From: Cristatella mucedo
Lineage: Eukaryota > Bryozoa > Phylactolaemata > Cristatellidae
Assembly (NCBI GenBank): GCA_009760855.2
Contig: WPIO01000115.1
Location: forward strand, 1,200,648-1,264,647
DNA: 64,000 nucleotides
Direction: 5' to 3'
Shown here piece after piece: positions 53,531 to 64,000 of the stretch. The number at the start of each line of letters is the position of its first letter. Positions within the stretch are counted from its first letter, which is position 1. The notes under the pieces were generated by a model. It was not told the DNA's origin. It made no database searches and saw nothing but the letters and a program-made list of their open reading frames with translations. Made by a program: the position numbers and the translations under genes.

Positions 53531-54954
53531 ACGAGAGATTACGACAGAGGAGAATGTTATCATCAATCCTCAGCACATAGGCCAATCAGCAGTCTGCTAT
53601 TAAATTTATGATTCGTGTACATTTGTAGCCTAATAGTCACAGCTCCTAACTACTTATTGTAGTTGCTACAGTGTACAGATAGTCAATTATATTTAATAAC
53701 TACTTCATCTTGCCAGTGTCATTAAACTCAGTGCCAAATGATGGCTAGTTTTTATTTAGACGGTTTGGGTAAGCTTGGCAAAATTTCATCTATCTTCACC
53801 ATGACATGAAGCTTAGTTCGAGGTGAAATCTCTACAGAGTGGCTACTGCTTAAGGGTTTATTCTGGGAAGTTGTATGACTGTTTGCCGGGCTGGACGGAT
53901 GGTTTTGGCCAGCTGTGCAGCAGCCAGACTAGGTTGAAAGGGATTTCCCGTTAAAGAGCAGTGTAAACGTATAGCCAATAGTGTTACATGCAGCATACCA
54001 TGTAGAATTTCGAATGTTTTGGGGTTGCTGCTGTCGGCATCTCGACACTATGTTCATAGATTAGGGAAATAGATAGTTTTGATGCCCGCTAAGCCAAAGG
54101 TCGATTCGAGAGCATAACATAATAGTAATGACCTGTTAGCATGCTATCTGCCATTTCAAGAATAAATGCAGAGTCTAACCAATGGCTATCCTTAACCCCT
54201 GTATTTGTTGATCACAAACCTGGCTACTTTGACCCAACCAAACAAGTAGCACTATAATCTCCGACGACGGCAGATAGCTGCTAACTGAATGACGAAAAAT
54301 CCACCAGTCCTCTGAAAATATGACGTATAGGTATTGCTGCAGTCGCCAACGATTGCAATCAAGAGAAACAAAACAATCTTTTTGAATCGCCAACTAGTAA
54401 GGTCTGCAGCCGTTTCGGGCTGTTAGATACCTTAATGCTTACTGACCTGTCTGCTTAATTAAAAAAAAATAGAGCTAGTCGTCCAGATTATTAAAATAGC
54501 TGTTTGATGCACATTCTTTTATCACTGAGCGACCATGCCGAATAAGATGTTTTTAAACAAGCGTTTTTTAGCAATGATAGTGGCTACAATGTAATCAGGA
54601 TCCTAATAAACACCAATATCCACAAACCTGGCATAGCTGATTGCCAGAATGCCAGCACAATTTTGTCAGCTAGAACATACTCTCAAAGGGTTCATTGGAT
54701 AGATGAGTCTTTGCATTTCAAGAGGCCCGTCTACGTTCCTTCAACAAACTACTTCCATGTCTTGTAGTCTGTACCCTAATAGGCCTATTACTCTCGTCAA
54801 TCTCTACAGCAAGGTTTTCCTGACCGCTCCACCTGCTCCATAATGCTACATTTAAAGCCATTACTGTATGACCTCCTCACACCCGTGAAAAAATAATCTC
54901 GTCGACTTCCTGCAGTTTAAAAGTAAATTATCATATACCGTCACGATCAGCAGC
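53531..54954. other. No confident gene
   Basis: The frame 54175-54393 (minus) and others have no recognised motif. The last part (about 54740-54840) has a faint non-LTR RT look ('RPITLVNLYSKV') that I do not trust. Confidence 0.35.
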
Positions 54955-55830
54955 TACGCTCACGACAGAAAATAATAGCGGCAGAACCGTGAACCAACTT
55001 TAAGCTCCTACTTGTATTGGTCATTAGACCAGCAAGCTCTTACTTACACGAGTCGAGGCCGGATACCACAAAAACATAGACCAGTTAAGATCCCTGTCGT
55101 ATCCGTGTTTAGGCTAGCTAGAACTTTAGCAAGGTGATATAGCTGAAGGCAAAGCAGACTTGACTGTCAAGCGGTTGTGGTTTTAGAATGAAATCTCACT
55201 TTTGAACACGACCCCTAAACTTATTTCAGGTGCTTCCAGAAATATGCAGGCAGAACCAACTTTGACTGTTAGTTTTTTATTTCAAAATTTTTCTTGGCCT
55301 GCATGTAACTATAAGTCAATTTTATCGTCGTTCAATTAGGGAAATGTTGATTCTGTCTATGCTGGGGTGTCATCAATACATGCACTAAATTTATTTTGAG
55401 AATTCGACGTGATGCTGGCCTCGTTGAAATCAGTCCAAGCACACAGCCGAGTGTCATCTAATCGACATTAAAGACTACGTTGTATTATCGAACAGATAAG
55501 CAAAAGTAAGGATATAAACCGTAACCATACACGAACTAACCACAGTGTAGAGAAACACTGTACCTTAGAGATTACTCGAATGATCTTCGCCTGTTCACAT
55601 TGATTCTTTGGTGACTTCCTCTAAGATAAGATCTGAACAATTGTAGTGTTGTGCCAGTACACCCAGATGTGACTGGTGGACCTCGATAGGGACTAGGCGA
55701 TCGACAGTATAGAAAGCATCTTAGAGCTTGATCAAATCAAACTAAGAGAGTAATTTAGTCTGAATTCCCACGAAGGTCGTGATGCACCCAAAGCGAGGCT
55801 GACTCTAGGTGTTGATTACTGGTTAGCAAT
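54955..55830 (-). mobile_element. LINE-A RT to C-terminal relic
   Basis: 'cgtgtttaggctagctagaac' then 'tttagcaaggtgatatagctg', and further 'cgcctgttcacattgattc' and 'agatctgaacaattgtag', follow antisense LINE-A from the C-terminal block back to the RT palm. Strongly decayed, with no frame left. Confidence 0.5.
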
Positions 55831-56217
55831 TTTTGCCACAGCAACTCAATCACAGTGATTTGGCACGTTGTGAATCGACAATTGGCTACGATCGACTAAG
55901 GTCCACATTAAATTCGAAGGAAAACATCAGCCGGCGGGCTACATGCCCACCAGAACCCAAGCTCCTTAATCAGTGACAGCCTCTTAAAGATTTCCTGGTA
56001 AATGCCAGCTCACAAATAACCAAGGGCTTACTTAACCGCGACCATACTGTCCAGGTGAAGCTAGCTGTATTGCTGCTAAAGAAAACATTGATGAAGCCCT
56101 ACTCTGGTAGCTGCATACCTGAGATCACTCCACTTGGGTTCTCATTCCTTTAATTTATTTGATCTGACCAGGTGGGTGGCAGGTGCTGTAGTCGATTGTA
56201 AATCATTTGGCTATTAT
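55831..56217. other. No recognisable gene
   Basis: No frame, repeat or domain was recognised. Confidence 0.35.
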
Positions 56218-57097
56218 TTTTTGTTAAACTAAACAATGATTAAGCTAACTTGCTAGTTATTAGCTAACCCAGTGCGATTTAGAAATTGGAAAGGCTTACG
56301 CTCGAACTTGGTTCTGGTAGCATATCTCCCGTTGAATCAGCTCGAAATATAGAAGTCATGTTAAAAAATGACCTCTCTTTAGATAACCACATCAGCTCCT
56401 CAGTCAAATCTGCTTACTTTCAGCTATGCAACATTGCTTAAATTCCGACGGGCTTGTTTAGGAAAGGATTCCGTGTCTAAGTTGGTCCGTGCATTTGTGA
56501 CCACTCATCTTGACTTATGTAACCCACTGCTTGCTGGCCTATCAGCATGTGCAATCAGGCGATTACAGCTGGTGCAAAACTCTACAGCTAGGCATCTGTC
56601 GTGAGCTTTGCAGTTGTATCATCACAACACTTTTTGCCAACCCGCACTAGCTCCCAGTCAAGCAACACATCGACTTCAAGGTTTTATCGCTTACTTTTAG
56701 GTCACTTCATTACCTGGCTCCAGCCTATCTCTCAGGTCTGATTCCCGGCCAGAACAAGCATCGTACCATCCACTTTCGGAATCCCAAGTTTACTAATACC
56801 TCGTACAAACCTCAAATCCTTTTGTACTGTGCATCTAGTTCGTATGCTTCCAAAGCCTGGACCACTTTCCCGACTTGCGTCAATACGTCCCCTGACGTGA
56901 GCACATTTAAAAAGAACTAAAAAAACACCTATTTAGGACCACATTAAGTCGATCCCTGTGATTTGTCCTTCATGTGCTTATGTACGTTGAAACTGTGCAT
57001 GCTGCTACTAATCACATTTGCATGCTGACCCTGTGCATGTCACCCCTAACCATGTTATTTATGTTGTTTATTAAGCTTGATGATAATCACCCTATTC
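56218..57097 (+). mobile_element. LINE-A 3' part, interrupted near its end
   Basis: It starts in the region of 'KLNDDKSNLIV', continues through 'SPVESARNIEVM' and the C-terminal block in broken frames, and reaches the 3' untranslated region ('gacctgtgcatgtcacccc'-type text at 57030). At about 57083-57097 an antisense LINE-B fragment begins. The LINE-A end reappears at 57478-57640. Confidence 0.7.
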
Positions 57098-57465
57098 CTC
57101 GGAGCTTAAACACTTTTCCTAGAGGTTGAGTATAAATGGAGAGCAGCAAGGTCCCCAGTACAGACCGTTGAGGTACTCCACAGGTGACCAGTCTCGTGTG
57201 TGAGACCTGACCCCCACACGGCAAGGATTGAACACGATCTGACAAGTACGACTTAAACCGTGCGTGTACCTCGACAGCCAGAACGATCGTTACTATCAAT
57301 CGGTCAAGTAAAACATCATGATCCATTGTGTCGAAGGCGTCCGGCAGATCTAGCAGAGCTTGGGCAATGAATACTCTCGTCATCGTTGCCGATCAACATA
57401 GAATGTCAGTGTTAACACGGAGGAGAGCAGTTTCAGTGTAGTGCTGCCTATTGATCCCTATTGAA
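57087..57465 (-). mobile_element. LINE-B RT fragment lying within LINE-A 3' sequence
   Basis: A 98-codon minus frame (57383-57087) reads 'LLDLPDAFDTMDHDVLLDRL', 'SYLSDRVQSLPCGGQ' and 'VTCGVPQRSVLGTLLLSIYT', the RT fingers and palm of LINE-B. It lacks both the C-terminal block and the LINE-B tail, so it does not look like a simple insertion by target-primed reverse transcription. Confidence 0.75.
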
Positions 57466-57477
57466 AGGGTTCTGACA

Positions 57478-57640
57478 TTTCATTCATCGCAAATTCATTT
57501 TGCTTGATTATCAGGCATGATGTTACATCACCATGCAATTGCATTTCCCTTTGCGCCAGATGTAAATCGCCTAGAGAGAGATTGAGTTTTATGAGAGAGT
57601 TTTATCAAGTGCATTATTAATATTATTATTACTGTTATTA
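57478..57640 (+). mobile_element. LINE-A 3' end
   Basis: 'cattcatcgcaaattcatttt', 'ggcatgatgttacatcacc', 'gtaaatcgcctagagagag' and the TTA tail (57616-57635) complete a LINE-A 3' end. About 40 bases of the same LINE-A region are also present at 57055-57097, so the flanks overlap. Confidence 0.7.
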
Positions 57641-58251
57641 AATTGTTCAACCAGCTACTTAACTACAACTTTAAATGAAGGAGATTCCAAGCAATATTTA
57701 ACTTAGTGCCTCTAGTGTGCATGAAAGGTTACAGAGACAATATTTCATCCGCCCAGACATCCATTCAAATTTGAGTTTTAATATCCCGCTCTAAAAACCG
57801 TAATTTCTAAACTGCTCGGAGTGTCATTCAAGTCTCATAACTAGTAAACAAGAATCGTATTTATTCAAACTTGCCAATTGTATTTAACCATATTTAACAA
57901 CTTGTAGCTCTGCAGCGATCGTAAACAACAATTGTGATGAAAGTATATGCACAAAATAAAACAGTGGCTTTCAATGGTTGACTTTTTATTTCGTTGCAAT
58001 TCAGCAGTCGTACAAACGCTTAATGAGCTGACAATGTGCCATTGTGCCTCAATCTTGTTTTTTTAAGCTAGATGACATTCTGCAGCAAAAGAAAGGAGTT
58101 AGATTTTTCTCACAGTTAGAAATTCTTTTAATTTACACAAAATATATTGGAAGGTAATCTTTAGAATATGTCACAAGGTGAATCGGCCTTCGAATTCACG
58201 GTATATTTAGAAAAAACAGTGCCGGTGTCAGCACTTTCACAATGAAGACAT
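57641..58251. other. No recognisable gene
   Basis: AT-rich, no frame or repeat recognised. Confidence 0.4.
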
Positions 58252-58400
58252 TATAATAATAATAATAATAATTCACTTGATAAAGCACCCTCAGAGAACT
58301 TAATCTCTCTCTAGGTGCTTTACATTTGCTGTAAAGTGAAATGCAATTGAATGGTAAGTAAAATCATGCTTGAAAAACAGGCGAAATGAATAATTATAAG
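58252..58400 (-). mobile_element. LINE-A 3' end only
   Basis: An AAT tail (58254-58271) is followed by a well-preserved antisense hairpin and 3' untranslated region down to 'gcttgaaaaacaggcgaaatg'. Only about 150 bases remain; good preservation suggests a young, heavily truncated insertion. Confidence 0.85.
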
Positions 58401-58667
58401 GTGTCGTAATTACTTTTTGTATTGCTCTTGGCCAGCTGATTCCAAACAGATCTCTTTTTGGCATGACAGTAACTACTCAATCAACTAATCTCGTTTATTT
58501 AAACGTGCTTTTTTAAATAATTCGGTCTCAATAGCAAATAATTCTTGGCATTTATTCTCAGTAGGCACCGAATTCAAAATTCGGAAAAAAAAATTCGCCC
58601 GGACTTGGGGCATCTAGTAATTAGCAGTTCTTAAGGCCCTTTAGATTGTCTTAGTTTAGTCTCAGAC
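58401..58667. other. Short unique-looking spacer
   Basis: No frame or repeat was recognised between the two LINE-A ends. Confidence 0.35.
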
Positions 58668-59270
58668 CATAATAATTATAATAATAAACTTGATAAAGCG
58701 GCCTCAGAGATCTCAATCTCTTTCTAGGCGCTTCCCATTTGCTGCAAAGGGAAATGCGATAGAATGGTGAGTAATGTCACGTTTGATGAACAGTAAGAAT
58801 AACATTGTTATGGGTGACATGCATAGGGTCAGCATGGAAGTGTGGTTAGTGGCAGCATGCACAGTGTCAGCATTCAAAAGCACATAAAGGAAGAGTCCCA
58901 GGGACCCAAACAATGCAGTCCTAAATAAGTGTGTTTTAAAATTTCTTTTTAAATGTAGTCAAATCAGGGATGTTGTGAAGCTAGTCGGGAGTAAGTTCCA
59001 GGCTTTGGGAGCATACGAACTAAATGGGCAGACTCCAAAGGATTTTAGGCTTGCACGAGGTATTGGTAAACTGTTGAATTCCGAAAAGCGGGTGGAACGC
59101 TGCTTGGCCTCGTGGGGGAGTAGATCTGAGAATGAAGCTGGAGCTAAAGAATGAAGTGACCTATAAGTGAGCGACAAAACCTCGAAGCTGATTAATCGCT
59201 TGACAGGTAGCCAGTGCAGGTCGGCGAGAAGTGGTGGGATGTGGCAACTGTGAGACTCACGACTAGCAAG
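58668..59270 (-). mobile_element. LINE-A 3' part
   Basis: The tail is at 58668-58686, then the hairpin, 3' untranslated region, and the C-terminal block with frame 59177-58959 ('MSLTYRSLHSLAPASFSDLL', 'SYAPKAWNLLPTS'). It is truncated at about 59270 ('gtgagactcacga'). It lies about 310 bases downstream, in gene sense, of the Kunitz exon and could fall in an intron or 3' flank of that gene. Confidence 0.82.
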
Positions 59271-59582
59271 GCAAGACTTTTTAAATGAAGAAAAGCCTGT
59301 TCAGTTTTAATTCTCATAGATTCGAATAAAGTATAAGATAGTTACTGCATCGATATAAAAGAGGTGTAAGGGAAAATCCTCCACATCTCTAACATCAATA
59401 CTTAATCAAATTGGTTAGATACGCTTATGAAAGTGACATGATAACGGATACAATATGCTTAAAAGTTCTAAAGTTGTTAAAATAAACGATGCTGTTGCGA
59501 ACTGGTTAATATAACCATTTTCACCGTAAAACTCAAATGCATCCATTTAGAGTTCCTTACAATTAAAAAAAGTAGCACTCAC

Positions 59583-59743
59583 CTGTATGGCAAGAAGCAT
59601 AGCAATCCTCCTTGGCATCAATCGATTCTTGTTACCGAGGCATCCACCATTGACAAGGCCTTTGCAGTCACATGCATTGTGATCGTAGTAGAATTTTTCA
59701 AAGAATCCGAGGCAAGGTCCAGTTGTGGGTGGCAATCAGCAAA
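59583..59743 (-). pseudogene. Kunitz/BPTI-type inhibitor exon with frame damage
   Basis: On the minus strand an acceptor 'aattcccttttccag' is followed by an exon ending at a perfect donor 'cag|gtgagt'. One frame reads 'LPPTTGPCLGFFEKFYYDHN' and 'CDCKGLVNGGCLGNKNR', with the Kunitz signature spacing GPC-x15-C-x7-C (BPTI Cys14, Cys30, Cys38). The last part 'DAKEDCYASCHT' (Cys51, Cys55) is in the next frame, so one base is missing near 59612. Near the start 'ADC' is out of frame with LPP, and the frame through LPP has a TGA there. An extra Cys sits two residues before Cys30. Kunitz proteins are mostly secreted serine-protease inhibitors. The damage means a pseudogene or assembly errors in short homopolymers. 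Confidence 0.8.
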
Positions 59744-60138
59744 CTGGAAAAGGGAATTTCTATCTAATCACAAGTTTAGCTGGTCTTTCACTGGTGGAAG
59801 AGAACAATTCATCTCAGTTTTCTCTATGAAGTAAATAACGTTTTTTTGTAAATTAGTTGTTTAGGAGAGCACAGGCTAGTCAAAAGTTGATTGTATTCTC
59901 ATAATTAGTCTGTTTATAACAGCTCGCGAAATATTTTCGGCTATGTAGAATTTTCATATACCTGAAGTTACCTCAGCTGTGACCTAAAAAGAAAAATTAG
60001 GAACATCTACAGAACGTGGAAATATTTTAACCAAAAGCATAGCAAGCGGCCTGATCCAGAAAACTCTTTTCCTAGAGTTTTATGCACCTCAAGCAATGCA
60101 GCGACTAGCCTATACTTTTATGGCATCGAGTTACTTAC
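59744..60138 (-). other. Putative intron between signal and Kunitz exons
   Basis: It has GT at the 5' end ('gtaagt') and a pyrimidine-rich AG end ('cccttttccag'). It is AT-rich, without repeat similarity. Confidence 0.5.
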
Positions 60139-60219
60139 AGAAAAACAAATGACGAAAATAATTGCCAGTGCTGACTTCCTTTTCGTTGACCTAAAGCGAA
60201 ACGACACCTTACCATGCAT
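60139..60219 (-). CDS. Signal-peptide exon of the Kunitz gene
   Basis: From ATG at 60217-60219 the minus strand reads 27 codons, 'MHGKVSFRFRSTKRKSALAI' then 'IFVICFS', a basic N-terminus followed by a hydrophobic core, and then a donor 'gtaagt' (60133-60138) in phase 0. The Kunitz exon lies 395 bases further on and its first codons (TTT GCT GAT TGC, 'FADC') continue in phase 0. Signal exon followed by Kunitz exon is a common layout for secreted inhibitors. The exon is short and was found by its context, so the exact ATG is an inference. Confidence 0.55.
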
Positions 60220-60937
60220 GTACAGTCTTACAGTAACACAAAATTCCATTCGTTGTGCAGAAACTATGTTGACCGTTTTTGTTTCACAAAGTAACGAACT
60301 GTCCTTGAATTTAGAACCTGCTATTTAACTACAGTAATAAAGCTGAATAAATTTAAACGAATTGTCACGGCTTGATTTTGTGATTTTACTTCTCCTAGAG
60401 AAACCACTTTGATCTTCCATAATTAATTAAAGTCACACTACCTCGATAAATCGTGATCCATCAAATGAAGTGTAAAACTGCTGTAGTTAGGCTGGAGTCA
60501 GCTGATTTTATTAGTATTTGGGGCTTCTTGGAGCATAAAGTCAAATTTAGCAACTGTGATATGTAAACAGAACAGGCTACTCCAAGACTTTGCTACTTAT
60601 CCTAATAGATTATTATTGGAATTTAAATAAAATAATGGTGAGGAGACTGCAACGACCATTATCGTTAGATTCACACATTTTTTACTCGGTAAATGTGCAT
60701 ATAATAATTTCAGTTCTAGTTTGGTGCTGTGTAATTTCGAGCATTTTTTTCTTCCTACTATAATGACATTATCAGTTTTACAGTAAAAAATGCCGAGTTT
60801 CTTTCAAATATAGAGAAAAATTGAACCTCGCTTAGACCAGAATACACAGACAAGCTATGTGGTGTATTATCAATTTATGGTCTATTATTATTTACTTGGA
60901 AATTCATGTTTGCAGTGCAAGAGAAAAGCAGATAACT
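60220..60937. other. Upstream region of the Kunitz gene, no other gene seen
   Basis: AT-rich, with no further exon or repeat recognised. No reliable promoter element could be assigned. Confidence 0.35.
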
Positions 60938-63630
60938 CAGGGGTGTCCAATATTTTTGCATTCGGGGGCAACATTTCAAAATTTAAAAGGTCCAAGGGCC
61001 ACATGTGAATAAGCATAGTTGACGGCATCAGAAATTAAGATCGTAGTTTTGTATGAGTATCACTAATATACTCAATTATTAAACAACAATACAATAGTAT
61101 TTTTAGTATAATTATAATTAAAAAAATAAATAATAAAAACTAATCATTTGTCCTAGAGAATAATTTGATAGAGACTTTGGCCAATCTTTTACTTTTGGAT
61201 TGTTATTACATTAACATGAAGACAGAAACTTACAAAATTACATGACAAGGACTCACATATTATTAATGTTTTCGGATTTATTAAACGCCACAAGTATCCA
61301 ATGTCTTCTGCACTGCAGGCATCAATGAGATATTTGGCACTGCTTCTGCTTTCATAAAAAGTCGACATCTGCTGCAACAGTTGATGTGGCAATTCGAAGG
61401 ATTCCTGATATTTTTTCATCTGTGAGAACGGATCGATTTTTTTCACGTTTTTCAGCCTGCAAAAAACTCTCCACAGCATTATGGGCTGCCAAAAAGCGCA
61501 ATATACCTGCGAGCATGTTTGGCTAGGTTAGGAAAAGACTCTGATGAAACATAATGCTTGTAAAAGGTAACAAGGTAATGCTGATAATAAACAGTTTTCA
61601 AATTGCTGTCATTATGAATGTTTATTAGTTCGAGTTGAAATTCATCAGGTGCATCAGAGTGATCGATATTATATAGATTACTAATCATGTTCATGTCATC
61701 TGCATATTGTTGGAAATCCTGAAACCTCTCTTCCAATCTATCAACAAGTTTGCAAACCAGAGTAGAGTACTTCATATGAGCCAGCGTTTCAGGAGATCTT
61801 GCTGCTAGTGTTGTGAAATGTAACATTTTCTTGTGATCTAAGTGTTTCCGGAAAAGTTTCAGCGTTTGCACGGCCCAATAACACACTCGTACATTGTATT
61901 GACCAGTCGATCCTTACCTTTGAGTTTGACATTAGCATCTGCAAGATGTTTGGTCATTACCACGAAAAAATCCAGTTCATTCAACCACGGCTTGTCATCG
62001 AGGAAGCCAACATCGTTTCCATTTTCTGTCATAAATGTTTTTATTTCGTCCCGAAGTGACCACAACCTAGCTAACGTGTTTGCCCTACTTCGCTTACGGA
62101 CTTGGCAGGAATAAATGACATCACAATGATCTGATCCTAACTCTTCAAGGAAAGGCTGAAACTGTCTATGGTTTAGCACACGAGACCTTATCACATTGAC
62201 TGTTGAAACTACATTGTCCATTACATGTTGCATGCTCGAGACCTTTGCACATAGCTGTTCTTGGTGGATAATGCAGTGATGACTGACTATTTTGTGAGTT
62301 ACTAATTTTACCATTAGAGATACAAAGCCATTGTGTCTACCTGTCATCGAAGGGGCTCTGTCTGTGGTTAAACCAATCAATTAAGTTTCAGGAATATTAA
62401 ATTGTGTGGTTACCCTTTTAACCTGATCGAAAATATCCCTCCCGGTTGTAGTGCCTTCCATTGAACATATATTCAAAGTTCTTCGATAATGACAATTTTT
62501 CTTTATACTCCGCCTACAAACACCTACAGTACTGCCGTGTCGCTATTGTCCGTGCTTTCTTCAAGTGCAAGAGAATACAATTCGCATTCAGCAAGTCTTT
62601 TAGTGAGACTTTCTTCTATGTTGGATGATTGCTCGTCAACTCTTGTCACAACTGTTTGATGAGAAAGACTGACTTTCTCCACTTCTGGCTTCCTTTCTGG
62701 ACAGACCAGACCAGTAAACAGCCTGAAGCATTATTTAACAAATTCACCATCGGAAAATGCTTTCCCCTGCTTAGCTATAGCTTCAGCTATTAAAAAACTT
62801 ACCTTGGATGAAGCCTCAGACTTGTTGCTGACTGTTGTAAGCAATGACTGCTGTCCGATGAAGCTCTGTTTCAACGAGTTCTCATGATCAATTTGAAATT
62901 GATCAGTCAGGCTGTTGTACCTGTAGCCATGCTTTGTTGAAAAATGTCGCTTAACATCGTACACCTTCGCCACGGAAACTGGTTCTTGGCATATTAGGCA
63001 CATTATTTTACGGAAGCGTTCCATGACAAAATTGTCTACAGTCCAGGATGCTTTTAAAAGTCTTCCTTCTGCAATAATGTTTCGTTTTTTGCTAGTATTC
63101 GCATTCTCTGCCATTTTTCTCTGCGAAATAAAATAACAGATCAGTGACGAATCGATTAATTTATATTTTAGCACAGCAATATCTTAGTATTAGTAAGTGA
63201 GTTGAGCAACACTCGTTTCTGGAAAAAACTACCAGACTGAATACCGTCAGTGCAGTGGCAGCTGAGAAACGGCTCTTTATTCTATCCACAGAGTGAAACA
63301 GTAATTTCTCCTTGAGGAAGCGTTATATATGCGATCGTAATAGCTCTGCTGCTGTAGCACAAATAAATTACCCCTTCACGCCAGAATGTTCACATGAAGG
63401 CAAGCAAAATAAATCGATGTTTTTACCTTCAAGCGAAAATAGCAATTCGGACACCTTCATGCTTCACTCGTGTGTGAAGTACATCACAGAGCCTTAAATC
63501 GCCGTTTGTAATGATTAAAAATTAACGAAAAACATGAAGTGACAAATATTTTTTGGATACCTTTGCGGGCTGCATTGAAGACTGGGGCGGGCCGGGTTGT
63601 GGCCCATGGGCCACGTGTTGGACACCCCTG
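60938..63630 (-). mobile_element. hAT DNA transposon with intact terminal inverted repeats
   Basis: The left end CAGGGGTGTCCAA (60938-60950) is a perfect inverted match to TTGGACACCCCTG (63618-63630). Sub-terminal 'agggccacatgtg' and 'cccatgggccacgtg' are also related. CAGGGGTGTCCAA ends are typical of hAT elements of the Charlie/GTF2IRD2-ZBED type. The 2.7 kb interior encodes a BED-finger transposase on the minus strand. The expected 8-base target duplication is absent: left flank 'agataact', right flank 'ccctaagc'. Confidence 0.92.
61189..63114 (-). pseudogene. hAT transposase (BED finger, GTF2IRD2/ZBED-like), decayed
   Basis: It starts at ATG 63112-63114 ('MAENANTSKKRNI'). The BED zinc finger is clear: a Trp in 'KASWTVDNF', then 'CLIC' and 'VKRHFSTKH' (C-x2-C-x14-H-x4-H). 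A TAA after 'SDGEFVK' at 62731-62733 replaces the usual Glu codon. The next piece, 62725-62390, reads 'VEKVSLSHQTVVTRVDEQSS' and 'SLALEESTDNSDT' (first catalytic Asp region, here Glu). The second catalytic box 'GLTTDRAPSMTGR' is in the frame 62380-61859. The C-terminal dimerisation region ('FPNLAKHARRYIALFGSP') is in 61886-61479, after which the similarity is lost. Frameshifts and stops make it non-functional. Confidence 0.88.
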
Positions 63631-63945
63631 CCCTAAGCAATGCTGACTCTGTTGAGCGATTAGCTTTAAAGCCAGACTGAAACTTACTAGCAAGGTGTGA
63701 GGTCTTGATATATGAGTTAAGCTGGTCCGCCACAACCCGTTCCTGTGTCTTTGATAGAAATGGTAGAAGGGAGACTGGGCGGTAGGCGCTTAAGATCTCT
63801 TGGTATAGTGCCACTTTCTTGACAAGTGGCCTAACTACAGCTTTTTTGAAAGATGCTGGGACATGATCTGAGGCTAATGACATTTTAAGGATGTTAGTTA
63901 TTGTCGGCAGCAGCACATCAATGCAATGTATGAGCAGAACAATGG
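63631..63945 (-). mobile_element. LINE-A RT finger fragment
   Basis: The minus frame reads 'ILKMSLASDHVPASFKKAVV', 'YRPVSLLPFLSKTQERVVAD' and 'FQSGFKANRSTESALLRA', the LINE-A linker and RT N-terminus, relatively well preserved. Its 3' side is cut exactly at the right end of the hAT element. No continuation of LINE-A is found at the other end of the hAT element (60937 and below). Confidence 0.82.
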
Positions 63946-63955
63946 AACATATGGA

Positions 63956-64000
63956 ATTTCAAGCTAAGCTGTCAAGACAAAAATATTTCAAGCTAAGCTG
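63956..64000. repeat. Direct repeat at the window edge
   Basis: The 16-base string 'atttcaagctaagctg' occurs at 63956-63971 and again at 63985-64000 with a 29-base period. It may be the start of a tandem array beyond the window, or a short duplication. Confidence 0.6.

Noticed and set aside
54740-54840. Non-LTR RT finger motif ('RPITLVNLYSKV')
   Set aside because: Only a dozen residues resemble the RT 'NYRPISLLPFLSKV' box and nothing before or after supports it.
59583-59743. Reading UGA as a sense codon, because both the Kunitz exon and the ubiquitin-like frame contain a UGA
   Set aside because: The nearby frameshift explains the Kunitz case better, and the mobile elements also contain TAA and TAG stops. 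Two cases do not support a variant code.

Overview
This window looks like intergenic, repeat-dominated nuclear DNA of a multicellular animal. It has no prokaryotic operons. It carries many broken copies of non-LTR retrotransposons with an APE-type endonuclease and a reverse transcriptase (L2/CR1-like), tRNA-derived SINEs, a hAT DNA transposon, a relic of an LTR-retrotransposon protease, long (TG)n and (TA)n microsatellites, and a few intron-bounded exons. The lineage cannot be named from the sequence alone; base composition is about 40% GC by eye.

Two retrotransposon families dominate. I call them LINE-A and LINE-B (my names). LINE-A ends in a GC stem (AAAGCGCC ... GGGCGCTTT) followed by a (TTA)n tail. 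LINE-B ends near GGAGATACATTACATTAC. Most copies are truncated at the 5' end, and some are only 80-150 bases of 3' end. The most complete are a LINE-B copy on the minus strand at 14425-17880 (endonuclease plus reverse transcriptase) and a LINE-A copy on the plus strand at 4925-6606. Two LINE-A copies (12153-12810 and 45013-45897) are nearly identical and look recent. Two tRNA-like SINE families are present. SINE-1 sits at 19101, 22853, 26702, 49028 and in decayed copies. SINE-2 sits at 8826, 38460 and 41342, and its 3' end resembles the LINE-A 3' stem.

Layout: 1-6.6 kb is LINE-A/LINE-B fragments around an LTR-element protease; 6.6-13 kb is mostly unique DNA with small repeats and one young LINE-A; 13.5-19.6 kb is a nested stack (LINE-B in LINE-B, plus LINE-A and SINE-1); 19.6-24 kb is largely unique and holds an unidentified candidate exon (22134-22391, minus); 24-29.4 kb is LINE-A, SINE-1 and LINE-B; 29.9-31.1 kb holds a possible unknown minus-strand gene and a decayed ubiquitin-like reading frame behind a TATA box; 31.3-43.4 kb is mixed LINE relics, including a LINE-B disrupted by LINE-A and SINE-2; 45-48.4 kb holds the young LINE-A, an unidentified 114-codon frame and a second ubiquitin-like frame with an in-frame UGA; 48.7-50.5 kb is an unexplained GC-richer block; 50.5-59.3 kb is more nested LINEs; 59.5-60.2 kb is a two-exon secreted Kunitz-type gene with frame damage; 60.9-63.6 kb is a complete hAT element with a decayed BED-finger transposase.

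Almost no intact gene was found. The best host-gene candidates are the Kunitz gene, the two ubiquitin-like frames, and the unidentified exons at 22.1, 30.2-30.7 and 46.1 kb.
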